Of a stretch of 48,536 nucleotides of DNA, positions 1 to 9,368 are shown piece after piece. Every line of letters starts with the position of its first letter. The stretch's first letter is position 1. A model generated the notes under the pieces. It had not been told where the DNA came from, searched no databases, and saw nothing but the letters and a program-made list of their open reading frames with translations. The translations under genes were made by a program, and so were the position numbers. This stretch comes from Clostridia bacterium (lineage in GTDB: Bacteria > Bacillota > Clostridia > Acetivibrionales > JAFADI01), in the NCBI GenBank assembly GCA_026418695.1, contig JAOAAU010000066.1, forward strand, positions 1 through 48,536. Direction: 5' to 3'.

Positions 1-372
1 CATCTTGATTCGATCATGTTCCTTTAAAATGATGTCATAAAGATTCAAATCAAGGGTATTGCAAATGGAGGCCAGATAGAACAAATTCCTTCCCAAGTCT
101 TTTTCTATCATATCCCTGCAGTTCTCGCACAGCTTTCCTTCAACATGCGTTTTCATGGCGCTGCGAACTTCTTCGAAGTTCCCGTCTTCAGGGATGGCTT
201 GCTTCTTCGCATGAACCTTGATACAACCGCATTGCGTAACGGATTTGACAATGGCCCGGTTTGCCCTGCCATTGGAATCCTGATATTTGGTAATCAAGTC
301 CAGGATACTCTTGTTTCTTACAAGAAGTTCATGAACCGTGTACTGGAATTCATCTATCAAAATATCCTTCAA
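1..372 (-). CDS. Unidentified clostridial protein, N-terminal 124 residues (runs off left edge)
   Basis: An open frame runs from a TTG start at 372 to the window edge without a stop. A GGGAGG Shine-Dalgarno site lies 8 nt upstream (381-386 on the complement). The product begins MKDILIDEFQ. It has a CGC motif near residue 49, a CENC motif near residue 86, and a helical end rich in leucine and aspartate (LDLNLYDIILKEHDRI). The paired cysteines could bind a metal or form a disulfide. I have seen similar short clostridial proteins but cannot name a function with confidence. It lies downstream of the AraC-type regulator on the same strand. The plus-strand reading frame over this interval is an antisense shadow. 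Confidence 0.7.
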   Translation of the reverse strand, partial: MKDILIDEFQYTVHELLVRNKSILDLITKYQDSNGRANRAIVKSVTQCGCIKVHAKKQAIPEDGNFEEVRSAMKTHVEGKLCENCRDMIEKDLGRNLFYLASICNTLDLNLYDIILKEHDRIKM

Positions 373-520
373 CGTGCTTACCTCCCAAGTTGTGTTAAAA
401 AAATGTTGTTGTTCGATTGCGAAGCTTCGAGCCATTTCAAAATGAAATTCAATCTACAGCTTAATTATAATTGTTGGATCAATTCCTTGTCAATTAGAAA
501 AGGGTTGGATAAACTTTACA

Positions 521-1390
521 TTAAATTTTTCGGACCATACTGGGGGTCATCCCGGTATACCGCTTGAACATCTTGTTAAAATTCGCGAGGTTGGTAAAGC
601 CGCATTCAAGAGAGATTTCAAAGATTCCGCGGCTGGTGGACTTCAAAAATTCCAGCGCTTTTGAGACCCTGATTTTATTGATGTATTCAATGGGGGTCAA
701 GCCGGTTGAGTCCTTGAAAAAGCTGCAAAAGTAGTTCGAAGACATATAAGCTTTGGAAGCCAGTTCTTCTAAAGTAATTTTTGATGCAAAATTCTGATGA
801 ATGTGTTCAAAAACTGCTTCCAGCTTTTTTAACTTGCGGCTTTTTTCAGTGATGCTTTCCAGCTGCTTGTCGCTGTCCTGAAAATGCCGGATCAGATAGG
901 TGATGATGTGAAGCAGTTTTGCTTTGATCATCAGCTTATATCCTACTGGTTCACGGGTATATTCTTCCTCGATCTCTATAAGGAGCCTGAAGATCTTTTT
1001 TCCGATGTCCGTCCGGCTGTCAATCTTATTACTGAAATTGGAGCTTCGGTTAAAGAACGGCTTCAAGTACTGGGAGTCAAACAACTGTCCTTCTTCCGAC
1101 CAGACCAGTTTGGGGTCGAACATGATGACGGGCTGGAGCATGTGATGAGGCGGAAGCACTTCCATATAGTGCGGTTCAATATTGTTGATGACGATGATAT
1201 CTCCTTCTTCAATATCATAGGTCTTGTTCTCGATATAATATCTGCCTTTGCCCTGTTTAACATAGGAAATCTCAAGATAATTGTGCCAGTGGAAGGTTTG
1301 ATCCATGCAGTAATAGGGTTCCATATCGGCGAACTTGATACTGAAGGGAAAATCCGAGGGCAGGCTTTTATATTTATATACTTTCGACAT
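521..1390 (-). CDS. AraC family transcriptional regulator with N-terminal cupin domain
   Basis: The 289-residue protein has the two-part layout of sugar-responsive AraC regulators. Residues about 20-110 form a cupin-like ligand and dimerisation domain (HWHNYLEISYV, then EEGDIIVINNIEPHYM). Residues about 185-289 carry two helix-turn-helix motifs ending in the family signature (ISLECGFTNLANFNKMFKRYTGMTPS). It is transcribed divergently from galT-galK-galE across a 254-bp intergenic region, so it probably activates the galactose genes in response to galactose or a related sugar. That role is inferred from position only. The sequence AGTATCAGAA occurs near both ends of the intergenic region and could be its binding site. 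ATG start at 1390. Confidence 0.88.
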   Translation of the reverse strand: MSKVYKYKSLPSDFPFSIKFADMEPYYCMDQTFHWHNYLEISYVKQGKGRYYIENKTYDIEEGDIIVINNIEPHYMEVLPPHHMLQPVIMFDPKLVWSEEGQLFDSQYLKPFFNRSSNFSNKIDSRTDIGKKIFRLLIEIEEEYTREPVGYKLMIKAKLLHIITYLIRHFQDSDKQLESITEKSRKLKKLEAVFEHIHQNFASKITLEELASKAYMSSNYFCSFFKDSTGLTPIEYINKIRVSKALEFLKSTSRGIFEISLECGFTNLANFNKMFKRYTGMTPSMVRKI

Positions 1391-1644
1391 AATCTCACCT
1401 CGAAAATCTGAAAATAGTATCAGAAAATAGAAAATCAGTAGGAGATAATACCGATTAGTTATTCTATAATACTATTATAGACATGGGATATAAGAATTGT
1501 CAAAACATCAGGAAGACTGAATTAGGTACTTTTTGAATGAGCAAAATGTTTTAGGACCAAAGAGAATACCATTAGAATATCGACGGTAAAAAAGTATCAG
1601 AATAGGATGGGTTGCTGTCGAGACGTGGACGGGAGGAGAGAATC

Positions 1645-3198
1645 ATGATCAACGCCGGACTTGAGATCGAAAGATTGCTGCAATTCGGAGAAAAGCACGG
1701 ACTTATCGGAAGATGGGATGCAATCATTGCTCGAAACCAGCTTCTGGATCTGTTTCAATTGAAAGAGCCGTACAATGGCAATGTTCCGGAAGAGGATCTG
1801 GAGATTCCTTTCGAAATTTTAAACAATCTGGTAGATTACGCTGCAGAAGCAGGACTTTTTGATAAAGAAGTTTATGCCTACCGGGAACTGTTTGATACCA
1901 GGGTTATGGGAATGCTGATGCCCCGGGAATCAGAAATCATCCGAACCTTTTATGATTTGGCAGAAAAAGAATCCGTTCAAAAAGCTACCGATTATTTTTA
2001 TAACCTTTCCATCGTATCCAATTATATCCGCATGGCACAGATTCGAAAAAACATCCTGTGGAATGCCGAAACTGAATATGGCGACCTTGAGATTACCATC
2101 AACCTTTCAAAACCGGAGAAGGATCCCAAAGCCATTGCTTTGGAAAGACTTCAGCCTCAAAGCAATTATCCCAAGTGCCTGCTTTGCATGGAGAACATTG
2201 GGTATGCAGGGCGCATCAATTTTCCTGCAAGGCAGACCTTAAGGATCATCCCCATTACCCTTTGCGGGGAGCAGTGGTATTTGCAATATTCACCCTACGT
2301 TTATTATAATGAGCACTGTATTGTTTTCAGTGAGCACCATGTGCCCATGGTGATTTCAAGAAAGAGCTTCGAATGGCTTTTGGATTTCGTGAGGCAGTTT
2401 CCTCACTATATTTGCGGGTCCAATGCGGATTTGCCGATTGTAGGAGGATCCATCCTAAGCCACAATCACTTCCAGGGGGGCAATTATACGTTCCCCATGC
2501 ATAAGGCTGGTATTATCAGCGGCTATAAACATTCCGGCTTCAAGAACATCTCCATCGGAACGCTAAAGTGGCCGCTGTCGGTTATTAGAGCAGCTTCAGA
2601 TTCCATTGAAGAACTGATTGAATTTTCCGATTACATTTTAAATCAATGGCGTGGATATAGTGATGCTGAAGCGGAGATCCTGGCGCACACAGAGAATGGA
2701 AACGAAAAAATCCCCCACAATACCATCACGCCGATTGCAAGGATGAATCCTGAAGGAAAATATGAAATGGATCTTGTTCTGCGGAACAATAGGACCTCTG
2801 AGGAACATCCGGATGGGATATTCCACCCTCATAGGGAAATCCACCATATTAAAAAAGAGAATATCGGCTTGATTGAAGTGATGGGGCTTGCGATTCTTCC
2901 CGGCAGGCTGCAGAATGAGATCCGTGAAATCAAAGAAATCCTGTGTGGGAAAATGCGTATTGACAGTATTAATCAAAAAGAGCATGAATTATATAAACAC
3001 TTGGACTGGATTAAAGAATTGGCGGAGACCTATGGATTATCACTGGCAGAGGAACATGCAGATGAAATAATCCAAAAGGAAATCGGTAAGAAATTCAAGA
3101 CCTGCCTGGAACACACAGGGGTCTTCAAACAGAATGAGCCGGGCCAAAAGGCTTTTGATAGATTTTTGGTATCTATGGGATGTAAGAAAGATGCTTGA
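1645..3198 (+). CDS. galT: UDP-glucose--hexose-1-phosphate uridylyltransferase, class II
   Basis: GalT exchanges UMP between UDP-glucose and galactose-1-phosphate in the Leloir pathway. At 517 residues this is the long Gram-positive (class II) form, not the roughly 350-residue E. coli type. The active-site region reads SHNHFQGG near residues 272-279, which matches the HxHxQ-like nucleotidyl-transfer motif. I chose the ATG at 1645 because GGGAGGAG lies 6 nt upstream. The in-frame TTG at 1612 has no comparable site. The stop is followed at once by the Shine-Dalgarno site of galK, so the two are translated from one message. Confidence 0.93.
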   Translation: MINAGLEIERLLQFGEKHGLIGRWDAIIARNQLLDLFQLKEPYNGNVPEEDLEIPFEILNNLVDYAAEAGLFDKEVYAYRELFDTRVMGMLMPRESEIIRTFYDLAEKESVQKATDYFYNLSIVSNYIRMAQIRKNILWNAETEYGDLEITINLSKPEKDPKAIALERLQPQSNYPKCLLCMENIGYAGRINFPARQTLRIIPITLCGEQWYLQYSPYVYYNEHCIVFSEHHVPMVISRKSFEWLLDFVRQFPHYICGSNADLPIVGGSILSHNHFQGGNYTFPMHKAGIISGYKHSGFKNISIGTLKWPLSVIRAASDSIEELIEFSDYILNQWRGYSDAEAEILAHTENGNEKIPHNTITPIARMNPEGKYEMDLVLRNNRTSEEHPDGIFHPHREIHHIKKENIGLIEVMGLAILPGRLQNEIREIKEILCGKMRIDSINQKEHELYKHLDWIKELAETYGLSLAEEHADEIIQKEIGKKFKTCLEHTGVFKQNEPGQKAFDRFLVSMGCKKDA

Positions 3199-3212
3199 AT
3201 GGAGGTAGGGAA

Positions 3213-4403
3213 ATGAGTGAAAAAATTGCCGGATTAAAGAAAAAGTTCATTGAAATCTATGGCGGAGAGGAAGCAGACCTGAGGGTTTTTGCTTCACCGG
3301 GAAGGGTTAACCTAATCGGAGAGCACATCGATTATTGTGGCGGCTATGTGTTCCCGGCTGCAATCACACTGGATTCGACTGTCATCGCAAGAAAACGCAC
3401 TGACAGGACAATACGGCTTGCGGCGACAGACCTGCCGGACCGGGTGGCTGCTTCCCTGGATCATCTTGAAGACGGAAAAAGCCTGAAGTGGGGAAATTAC
3501 CAACTGGGCGTAGCGGATGAACTTCAAAAAGCAGGATACAAGCTGACGGGCGTTGATATGCTTTTCCACGATACTGTTCCTTTAGGCTCGGGCCTATCCT
3601 CTTCGGCAGCTATTCAGCTGGCGACGGCTATCACCCTTGTAACGCTTGGCAATGAGGAACACAAAATCAGTATTCCGATCGATAATGTTCAGCTGGCCGT
3701 GATCAGCCAGAGGGCGGAGCACAACTTTATCGGCGTAAAATGCGGAATCATGGATCAGTTCGCATCAGCAATGGGAAGAAAAGACCAAGCCATGCTGCTG
3801 GATTGCGGTACTTTAAACTATAAGTACACCCCGTTGAAGCTGGACGGATACAGGATTGTTCTGGCCAATACCAAGAAAAAGCGCGGACTCGGAGAGTCAA
3901 AGTATAATGAACGCGTTAGTGAAACCAGCGAGGGACTTGCAATCCTAAAACAATTCCTGCCTGAAAAGGTTCATCTTTGTGATGTGACCATTGAAGAGTT
4001 TGAGAAATACAAGGAAAAAATCATCGATCCGATCATCCGAAAACGGGTAGAGCATGTTGTCTATGAGAATGCCAGAGTCCTGAAGTCTTTTGATGCATTA
4101 CAAAGCAATGATTTAAAGACTTTTGCTGTCCTGCTGAAGGAAGCGCATGCATCCATCCGTGATCTGTATGAAGTTACCGGGTTTGAACTGGACACTATGG
4201 TGGAAGAAGCCCTTAAAGTCGAAGGGTGTATCGGGGCAAGAATGACAGGCGCAGGCTTTGGAGGCTGTACGGTAAACATTGTTAAAGAAGCAAACGTGGA
4301 AGACTTCATAAAAATAGTCGGAGAAAAATATTCCCAAAAGACAGGCCTCACTCCAGAGTTCTATGTTTGTGATATCGGGGAAGGATCTAGGGAAATTATT
4401 TAA
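3213..4403 (+). CDS. galK: Galactokinase
   Basis: Phosphorylates alpha-D-galactose with ATP to give galactose-1-phosphate, the substrate of the GalT encoded just upstream. The 396-residue GHMP kinase shows the galactokinase signature GRVNLIGEHIDY (residues about 30-41), the ATP-binding GSGLSSSAA loop (about 125-133) and the C-terminal GAGFGGC motif (about 345-351). The ATG at 3213 follows GGAGG by 7 nt. The in-frame TTG at 3195 would overlap the galT stop and has no ribosome binding site. The 14-nt gap from galT indicates an operon. Confidence 0.95.
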   Translation: MSEKIAGLKKKFIEIYGGEEADLRVFASPGRVNLIGEHIDYCGGYVFPAAITLDSTVIARKRTDRTIRLAATDLPDRVAASLDHLEDGKSLKWGNYQLGVADELQKAGYKLTGVDMLFHDTVPLGSGLSSSAAIQLATAITLVTLGNEEHKISIPIDNVQLAVISQRAEHNFIGVKCGIMDQFASAMGRKDQAMLLDCGTLNYKYTPLKLDGYRIVLANTKKKRGLGESKYNERVSETSEGLAILKQFLPEKVHLCDVTIEEFEKYKEKIIDPIIRKRVEHVVYENARVLKSFDALQSNDLKTFAVLLKEAHASIRDLYEVTGFELDTMVEEALKVEGCIGARMTGAGFGGCTVNIVKEANVEDFIKIVGEKYSQKTGLTPEFYVCDIGEGSREII

Positions 4404-4588
4404 AAACAATTGACAACTCGGGTCTGACAATGGACAATATAAAGGGTTATGGAAAATTTAAGAAAACATTATAAACATTCACAATGGGAAATGTATAAAA
4501 GTGGGGTACTGCATTTGGAGAAAAGCAGATGGATAAAAGGTACCAATCAACATTGAAATTCATTTCCCGATAGAAGGAGGGAATTCAA
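4404..4588 (+). other. galK-galE intergenic region, 185 bp
   Basis: No gene is visible. A TTGACA at 4410-4415 and A/T-rich candidates near 4438-4445 could form a weak promoter, but the spacing is poor (18-22 nt). The run of TGACAA and GACAAT units resembles a degraded intergenic repeat. galE may depend partly on read-through from galK. Confidence 0.4.
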
Positions 4589-5581
4589 ATGGCAGTTTTG
4601 GTTACAGGCGGAGCAGGATATATCGGCAGCCATACTGTGGCGGAATTGATGGACCGGGGAGAAAAGGTCGTCATCATAGACAACCTTGAAAATGGCCATT
4701 TGCAGGCGGCTCAGACCATCGGGGCAAAGCTGGTGGTAGGGGACTTGAGAGATAAGGAATTTTTAAACAAGTTCTTCAAGGAAAATGATATCGAATCGGT
4801 GATCCATTTTGCAGCATATATAGAGGCGGGAGAAAGCGTAATCAATCCTTTAAAGCATTACAACAATAATGTAATTGCTACATTGAACCTATTAACTGCA
4901 ATGAACGAGGCTGGCATCAAGAAAATCGTATTCTCTTCAACTGCTGCTACTTATGGGGAGCCGGAAAACATACCGATCAAGGAAAGTGACCGTACAGTAC
5001 CGATTAATCCGTATGGAGAAACCAAACTTGCGGTTGAAAAGGCTCTGAAGTGGGCGGACAATGCTTATGGCTTAAAACATATCGCACTAAGGTATTTCAA
5101 TGCTGCAGGCGCTCATGTCAGCGGGAAAATCGGGGAAGCCCATTCTCCTGAAACCCATTTGATTCCCATTGTGCTTCAGGTCGCACTGGGAAAGAGAGAG
5201 GAAATCAAATTGTTTGGAAATGACTATGAAACCAGGGATGGAAGCTGTGTCCGGGATTATATCCATGTAACCGATCTGGCACAGGCGCATATTCTTGCTT
5301 TGGAAAACTTGAGGAAGCAGGGCTCAAGCAACGTATTCAACCTTGGAAACGGAAAAGGCTTCTCAAACAAGGAAGTTGTAGAAATTGCAAGACAGGTTAC
5401 TGGAAGAACAATTAAGGCAGTCGATGCGCCGAGGAGACCCGGAGACCCGGCAACGCTTGTCGCTTCCTCAGAAAAGGCAATGAAGGAACTCGGATGGAAA
5501 CCAAAGTATGATGAGCTCTGCAAAATCATTGAAACTGCATGGAACTGGCATGTGAACCATCCCAACGGATTTGCGGAATAA
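4589..5581 (+). CDS. galE: UDP-glucose 4-epimerase
   Basis: Interconverts UDP-galactose and UDP-glucose using tightly bound NAD, completing the Leloir pathway with galT and galK upstream. The 330-residue extended short-chain dehydrogenase has the N-terminal Rossmann motif GGAGYIGS (residues 7-14), the catalytic YGETK (Tyr142, Lys146) preceded by a conserved FSSTAATYG segment, and the GalE landmark ALRYFNAAGA. Length and motifs match bacterial GalE. The ATG at 4589 follows GAAGGAGG with good spacing. A hairpin terminator follows the stop. Confidence 0.95.
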   Translation: MAVLVTGGAGYIGSHTVAELMDRGEKVVIIDNLENGHLQAAQTIGAKLVVGDLRDKEFLNKFFKENDIESVIHFAAYIEAGESVINPLKHYNNNVIATLNLLTAMNEAGIKKIVFSSTAATYGEPENIPIKESDRTVPINPYGETKLAVEKALKWADNAYGLKHIALRYFNAAGAHVSGKIGEAHSPETHLIPIVLQVALGKREEIKLFGNDYETRDGSCVRDYIHVTDLAQAHILALENLRKQGSSNVFNLGNGKGFSNKEVVEIARQVTGRTIKAVDAPRRPGDPATLVASSEKAMKELGWKPKYDELCKIIETAWNWHVNHPNGFAE

Positions 5582-5598
5582 AAAAGGCAGCTTTAGGG

Positions 5599-5631
5599 AG
5601 CAGGAAACTCTTTTTGAGATTCCTGCTTTTT
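5599..5631 (+). terminator. Rho-independent terminator after galE
   Basis: AGCAGGAA and TTCCTGCT arms enclose a 13-nt loop and are followed by a short T run. It closes the galT-galK-galE unit. Confidence 0.75.
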
Positions 5632-5741
5632 GCGTCTTACGGCAATTTCCATGGAGTTGTACCCCAAAAGCAAATAGGGTATAATCAAGATGGAATGTAT
5701 GAATAGAAGAGCAATCATAAGTGGAAGAGGAGAAAATGTTG

Positions 5742-6344
5742 ATGGATCACGTAAAAATAAATGAGAATAAAGTTGCAGACGGAGTCGATGCTGCCCGTTA
5801 CTATATTTCTTACTCAGGAAAAGGAAACAAGCAGGCACACCGGAGCAGAAGCTTTGAAATCCTTTCCAGGCTAAAGGGAGAAAGAGATGTACTTGTCGAA
5901 TTAAAAAGTTCACTGCTCAGCCTTGATATTAATAAAAGAGAAAAATGCGCTGTAGACTTTCTGCAGGGTGTGAAAGAACTGGGATTGAATTTCAGGAGCA
6001 GGAAGGTGCCTTCCAAAGAAAGTGCTTCCATTCTGGCGAAGCTTTTTTCAATGGGTGGAGCTCCCAAGGAATCCTATGAGATCATCACGCATGTCAATGA
6101 AAATACATGGAGGGACCCTGCGTTTCAATCCATCATACCCAATCATGGGATCATGTATTATATCTGCAAGGAAAATACCGACGGCCAGAAGGTGATGGAG
6201 GATATTTTCAACGGACAGATACTCGATCAGGAAAAGTTTGATTTGTTTGAGCTTTTTATCTACGATTGTATTGATTTCACGCAAATGGGGGTATTTACGG
6301 ATAAATTCGGAATAAAGGAACTGGAGCGCATGCTTGAGGGCTAG
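5742..6344 (+). CDS. Hypothetical protein, about 200 residues
   Basis: I do not recognise this family. The protein is soluble, charged and probably mostly helical, with no signal peptide, membrane segment or evident catalytic motif. The GTG at 5721 opens the frame, but GAGGAG (5727-5732) lies inside it and is best spaced for the ATG at 5742 (9 nt), which I chose. It stands between the gal operon terminator and the promoter region of carD, apparently as a single-gene unit. Confidence 0.6.
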   Translation: MDHVKINENKVADGVDAARYYISYSGKGNKQAHRSRSFEILSRLKGERDVLVELKSSLLSLDINKREKCAVDFLQGVKELGLNFRSRKVPSKESASILAKLFSMGGAPKESYEIITHVNENTWRDPAFQSIIPNHGIMYYICKENTDGQKVMEDIFNGQILDQEKFDLFELFIYDCIDFTQMGVFTDKFGIKELERMLEG

Positions 6345-6837
6345 TTCGAAGATGTAAGGAAATAGTTGGGAAATAATTTAAGTCCATCAGGGTTTTGAAA
6401 GGGCTGAAAGCTGCGGTCTATGTATTGTTTTTACGGGATAGGTGATACTTAGTATAGACTTGAAAAAAATGCATGTTGACATAATGTGCAATCCAATGCT
6501 AGAATGATTAGTTTTGACTTTCAAAATGCTTTGTAGTATACTTAATTCAGTAAATATTTTGAAACTATGTCTTTGAAAAGCATTTACATCGGAGGGAATA
6601 GAAATGGTTTAGCTTTTGACTGTTGATAATGTCCGATGAAGAAGTTCTGGGCTAGAGTAATGAATGCGGAAGTTTTAGATGAGAACAACTATTGATTCTC
6701 CACACCCAGTAATTCTCTTTAAGAATTTTTCTTACAGCAGATAACGAATAACCAAACTAAGGACAAGCCTTTCGGGTTGAGTTTAAAATTATTAGCTGCC
6801 AAATTCATTACTGGTTTAATGATGGGAGAGTTTTTTT
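6345..6837 (+). other. 493-bp intergenic region ahead of carD
   Basis: No substantial gene was found. It holds two promoter-like sequences, TTGACA-18-TAGAAT (6476-6505) and TTGACT-17-TATACT (6514-6542). A GGAGGG site at 6591 is followed by a two-codon frame, ATG GTT TAG (6604-6612). The predicted carD leader is almost 300 nt. Confidence 0.5.
6514..6542 (+). promoter_or_regulatory. Sigma-A promoter for carD
   Basis: TTGACT at 6514-6519, a 17-nt spacer and TATACT at 6537-6542. It faces carD. Confidence 0.7.
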
Positions 6838-7317
6838 ATGTATAGTATTGGAGATAAAATAGTATATCCTATGCACGGGGCAGGCGTTATAGAGTCCATT
6901 GAAGAAAAGGAAATTCTGGGTCAAAAGCAAAGCTACTATGTCATGAAAATGCCGATCGGCGATATGAAAGTCATGATTCCCACCCATAACATTAACGGTA
7001 TTGGAATAAGAGACGTGATCACTCCTTCGGATGTTGAAAAAGTGTTTGAAATACTTTCAGACCAGAAGTTGGGTATTAGCACGAATTGGAATAAACGTTA
7101 CCGCGAAAACATGATTAAAATTAAAAGCGGAAATATATTTGAAGTTGCGGATGTCGTAAGATCCCTGATGATTAGAGAGCGGGAAAAGGGGCTATCCACA
7201 GGTGAACGGAAAATGTTGAACAGTGCAAAGCAGATCCTGATCAGCGAACTGGTGCTGGCCAAGAACATGAAGCAATTGGAAATTGAAGGACTGATCAATA
7301 ATCACCTGGGGTTGTAA
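6838..7317 (+). CDS. carD: CarD/CdnL family transcriptional regulator
   Basis: CarD-type proteins bind the RNA polymerase beta subunit and stabilise open complexes. The N-terminal Tudor-like domain is plain in residues 1-60 (MYSIGDKIVYPMHGAGVIES, then the YYVMKMP and MIPTHN strands). The remaining residues are helical and would contact upstream promoter DNA. The length of 159 is typical. GGGAGAG lies 7 nt before the ATG. The gene heads the conserved clostridial order carD, PIN-TRAM, ispD and has an unusually long predicted leader. Confidence 0.9.
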   Translation: MYSIGDKIVYPMHGAGVIESIEEKEILGQKQSYYVMKMPIGDMKVMIPTHNINGIGIRDVITPSDVEKVFEILSDQKLGISTNWNKRYRENMIKIKSGNIFEVADVVRSLMIREREKGLSTGERKMLNSAKQILISELVLAKNMKQLEIEGLINNHLGL

Positions 7318-7363
7318 TCATCGTACTGGTTGCGGTAAAAAGTACATTTAGGGGAGTAAGGTT

Positions 7364-8437
7364 GTGCTGAATAAAGTTATTAAGCTTTTTTTCTCTATTG
7401 TCGGTGCATTTACAGGGTACACATTAACAAGGACCTTTTTTTTATCTCAGGAATTGAGTGTGACTCAAAACATGAAGCTGTTCTCGTATATATCAGTCGC
7501 CCTGATTGTAGGAGCAGCTTTTTATTTCACTGCAAACAAGTTTATCACGGCGGTGCTCAATGCATTGGACAAGTTTGAAAACAGGATCCAGAGCATGACG
7601 CTGTATGAGCTTGCCATCAGCGTAGTTGGATTGATTGCAGGCTTAATTGTTGCCAACCTTCTGGCAATCCCCATTAGCAGACTCGAAATCATCGGCCTGC
7701 CTTTATCGATTATTTCCAATATTCTGTTTGCCTGCTTGGGAATTGCAATCTCTACGGGAAAGAAAAACGAACATCTCATGGACTCTTTTAAAAACAATCG
7801 GGGAAATTCGGCAGGAAAAAATACTTCAGGTCCAAAGCTCCTGGATACCAGTGTGATTATTGACGGAAGAATTGTAGACATATGCAGGACGGGATTTATT
7901 GAAGGGGAATTGGTCATTCCCGAGTTTGTTTTGGAAGAACTGAGACATATTGCAGATTCTTCCGATGCATTAAAAAGGAATAAAGGCAGAAGAGGCCTGG
8001 ATATCGTCAATATGCTCCAAAAAGAGCTCAACTACCCTGTTCGTGTAGAATCCATTGAAGTGGACAGCGGTGCCGAGGTGGATGACAAGCTGCTGAAAGC
8101 TGCACAAAAATTCGGATGCAAGATTGTAACCATCGATTACAATTTGAATAAAGTAGCCAATATCAGCGGTGTGTCGGTTCTGAACATCAATGAACTGGCT
8201 AACGCTGTGAAGCCTATTGCTTTGCCGGGCGAAGAGATGACCATCCAGGTGATCAAAGATGGAAAAGAAAACGGCCAGGGGATCGGTTATCTCGAGGATG
8301 GTACTATGATCGTTGTGGAAGGCGGAAGAAGGCACATGGGAGAGACGGTAAGTGTGACAGTTACCAGTGTGCTTCAGACAGCCGCCGGAAGAATGATTTT
8401 TGCAAAACCCAAAGGAAGGATTGAAAAAGTAATTTAA
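7364..8437 (+). CDS. PIN/TRAM domain membrane protein (YacL-like)
   Basis: The 357-residue protein has about four membrane segments in residues 1-125, a PIN nuclease-fold domain (about 155-265, with acidic residues in LLDTSVIIDGRIVD, VLEEL, GRRGLD and VTIDYNLNKVA), and a C-terminal TRAM RNA-binding domain (about 280-345). This is the layout of B. subtilis YacL and clostridial homologues next to ispD. Its substrate is unknown. A membrane-tethered ribonuclease is the family-based guess. The GTG start at 7364 follows GGGGAGTAAGG. Confidence 0.9.
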   Translation: MLNKVIKLFFSIVGAFTGYTLTRTFFLSQELSVTQNMKLFSYISVALIVGAAFYFTANKFITAVLNALDKFENRIQSMTLYELAISVVGLIAGLIVANLLAIPISRLEIIGLPLSIISNILFACLGIAISTGKKNEHLMDSFKNNRGNSAGKNTSGPKLLDTSVIIDGRIVDICRTGFIEGELVIPEFVLEELRHIADSSDALKRNKGRRGLDIVNMLQKELNYPVRVESIEVDSGAEVDDKLLKAAQKFGCKIVTIDYNLNKVANISGVSVLNINELANAVKPIALPGEEMTIQVIKDGKENGQGIGYLEDGTMIVVEGGRRHMGETVSVTVTSVLQTAAGRMIFAKPKGRIEKVI

Positions 8438-8468
8438 TTGAAATAAAATAGTGGATTGATGACACTTG

Positions 8469-8496
8469 AATAGCCGCATAATATGCGGTTATTTTT
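8469..8496 (+). terminator. Terminator-like hairpin between PIN-TRAM gene and ispD
   Basis: AATAGCCGCAT and ATGCGGTTATT arms are followed by TTT. It probably only attenuates, because ispD starts 34 nt downstream. Confidence 0.6.
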
Positions 8497-8530
8497 GTAG
8501 GATAGAAGATTGACAAGGAACAGAGGGATT

Positions 8531-9241
8531 ATGAAAAAGGATCAAAAGCAGTTTGTAAGTGCAATTATTGTGGCGGCAGGAAAAGGGACCCGGATGAATA
8601 TGGATATCAACAAGCAATATGTTGAAGTACGGGATATTCCTATTCTTGCCAGAACCTTGAGTGTCTTCGCCCGGCATCGGCTTGTGGATGAGATCGTCCT
8701 TGTAGTAAATGAGGCGGATATTCTATATTGTAAGCAAGAGATCGTAGAAGGATACGAAATCAAAAAGGTTAAATGCATTACAGCCGGTGGAAAGGAAAGA
8801 CAGCAGTCCGTCTTCAACGGGCTTCAGGAGGTAAGCAAAAACGCAGGGATTGTACTGATTCATGACGGCGCAAGGCCGTTTGTTACGGAAGATTGCATCG
8901 GGGCAAGTATCAAGGTTGCCGCGGAGTATGGCGCAGCTTGTGTGGCTGTTCCTGTAAAGGATACCATCAAGGCTGCCGATAGTGAACAATTCATTGAAAG
9001 TACCCTTGAAAGAACCAAATTGTGGTCCATTCAAACACCTCAGACTTTTAAATATGATACAATCCTGAAGGCACATGAAATAGCTCGGGAAAACGGATTT
9101 GTCGGGACCGACGATGCTGTATTGGCGGAAAACATCGGTGTCCGGGTAAAACTTGTGATGGGGGATTATTTCAATATAAAAATTACAACCCAGGAAGACC
9201 TGACACTTGCTGAGGCGATCATAGATCGGCAAAAAGGGTAA
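8531..9241 (+). CDS. ispD: 2-C-methyl-D-erythritol 4-phosphate cytidylyltransferase
   Basis: Transfers CMP from CTP to methylerythritol phosphate, the third step of the MEP isoprenoid pathway. The nucleotide-binding signature AAGKGTRM is at residues about 15-22. The HDGARPFV motif and the late TDDAVLAE segment are also present. Length is 236 residues from the ATG at 8531, which places the signature at the usual distance from the start. An in-frame TTG at 8510 is possible but has a weaker context. The usual downstream partner ispF is inverted here. Confidence 0.93.
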   Translation: MKKDQKQFVSAIIVAAGKGTRMNMDINKQYVEVRDIPILARTLSVFARHRLVDEIVLVVNEADILYCKQEIVEGYEIKKVKCITAGGKERQQSVFNGLQEVSKNAGIVLIHDGARPFVTEDCIGASIKVAAEYGAACVAVPVKDTIKAADSEQFIESTLERTKLWSIQTPQTFKYDTILKAHEIARENGFVGTDDAVLAENIGVRVKLVMGDYFNIKITTQEDLTLAEAIIDRQKG

Positions 9242-9368
9242 TGGCTGAAGAATTTGAATTGGATCAATATTTGTTTTGGTGGCTGGTTGCTAAAAACACA
9301 TGGGATGGGACCATCTTACGGTTCAGCAGATCCGGATACCACCTGAAATGCAAGAAGGAGCCTGATGC

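Noticed and set aside
884-1411. A 175-codon plus-strand frame
   Set aside because: It is antisense to the AraC-type regulator, whose motifs are clear.
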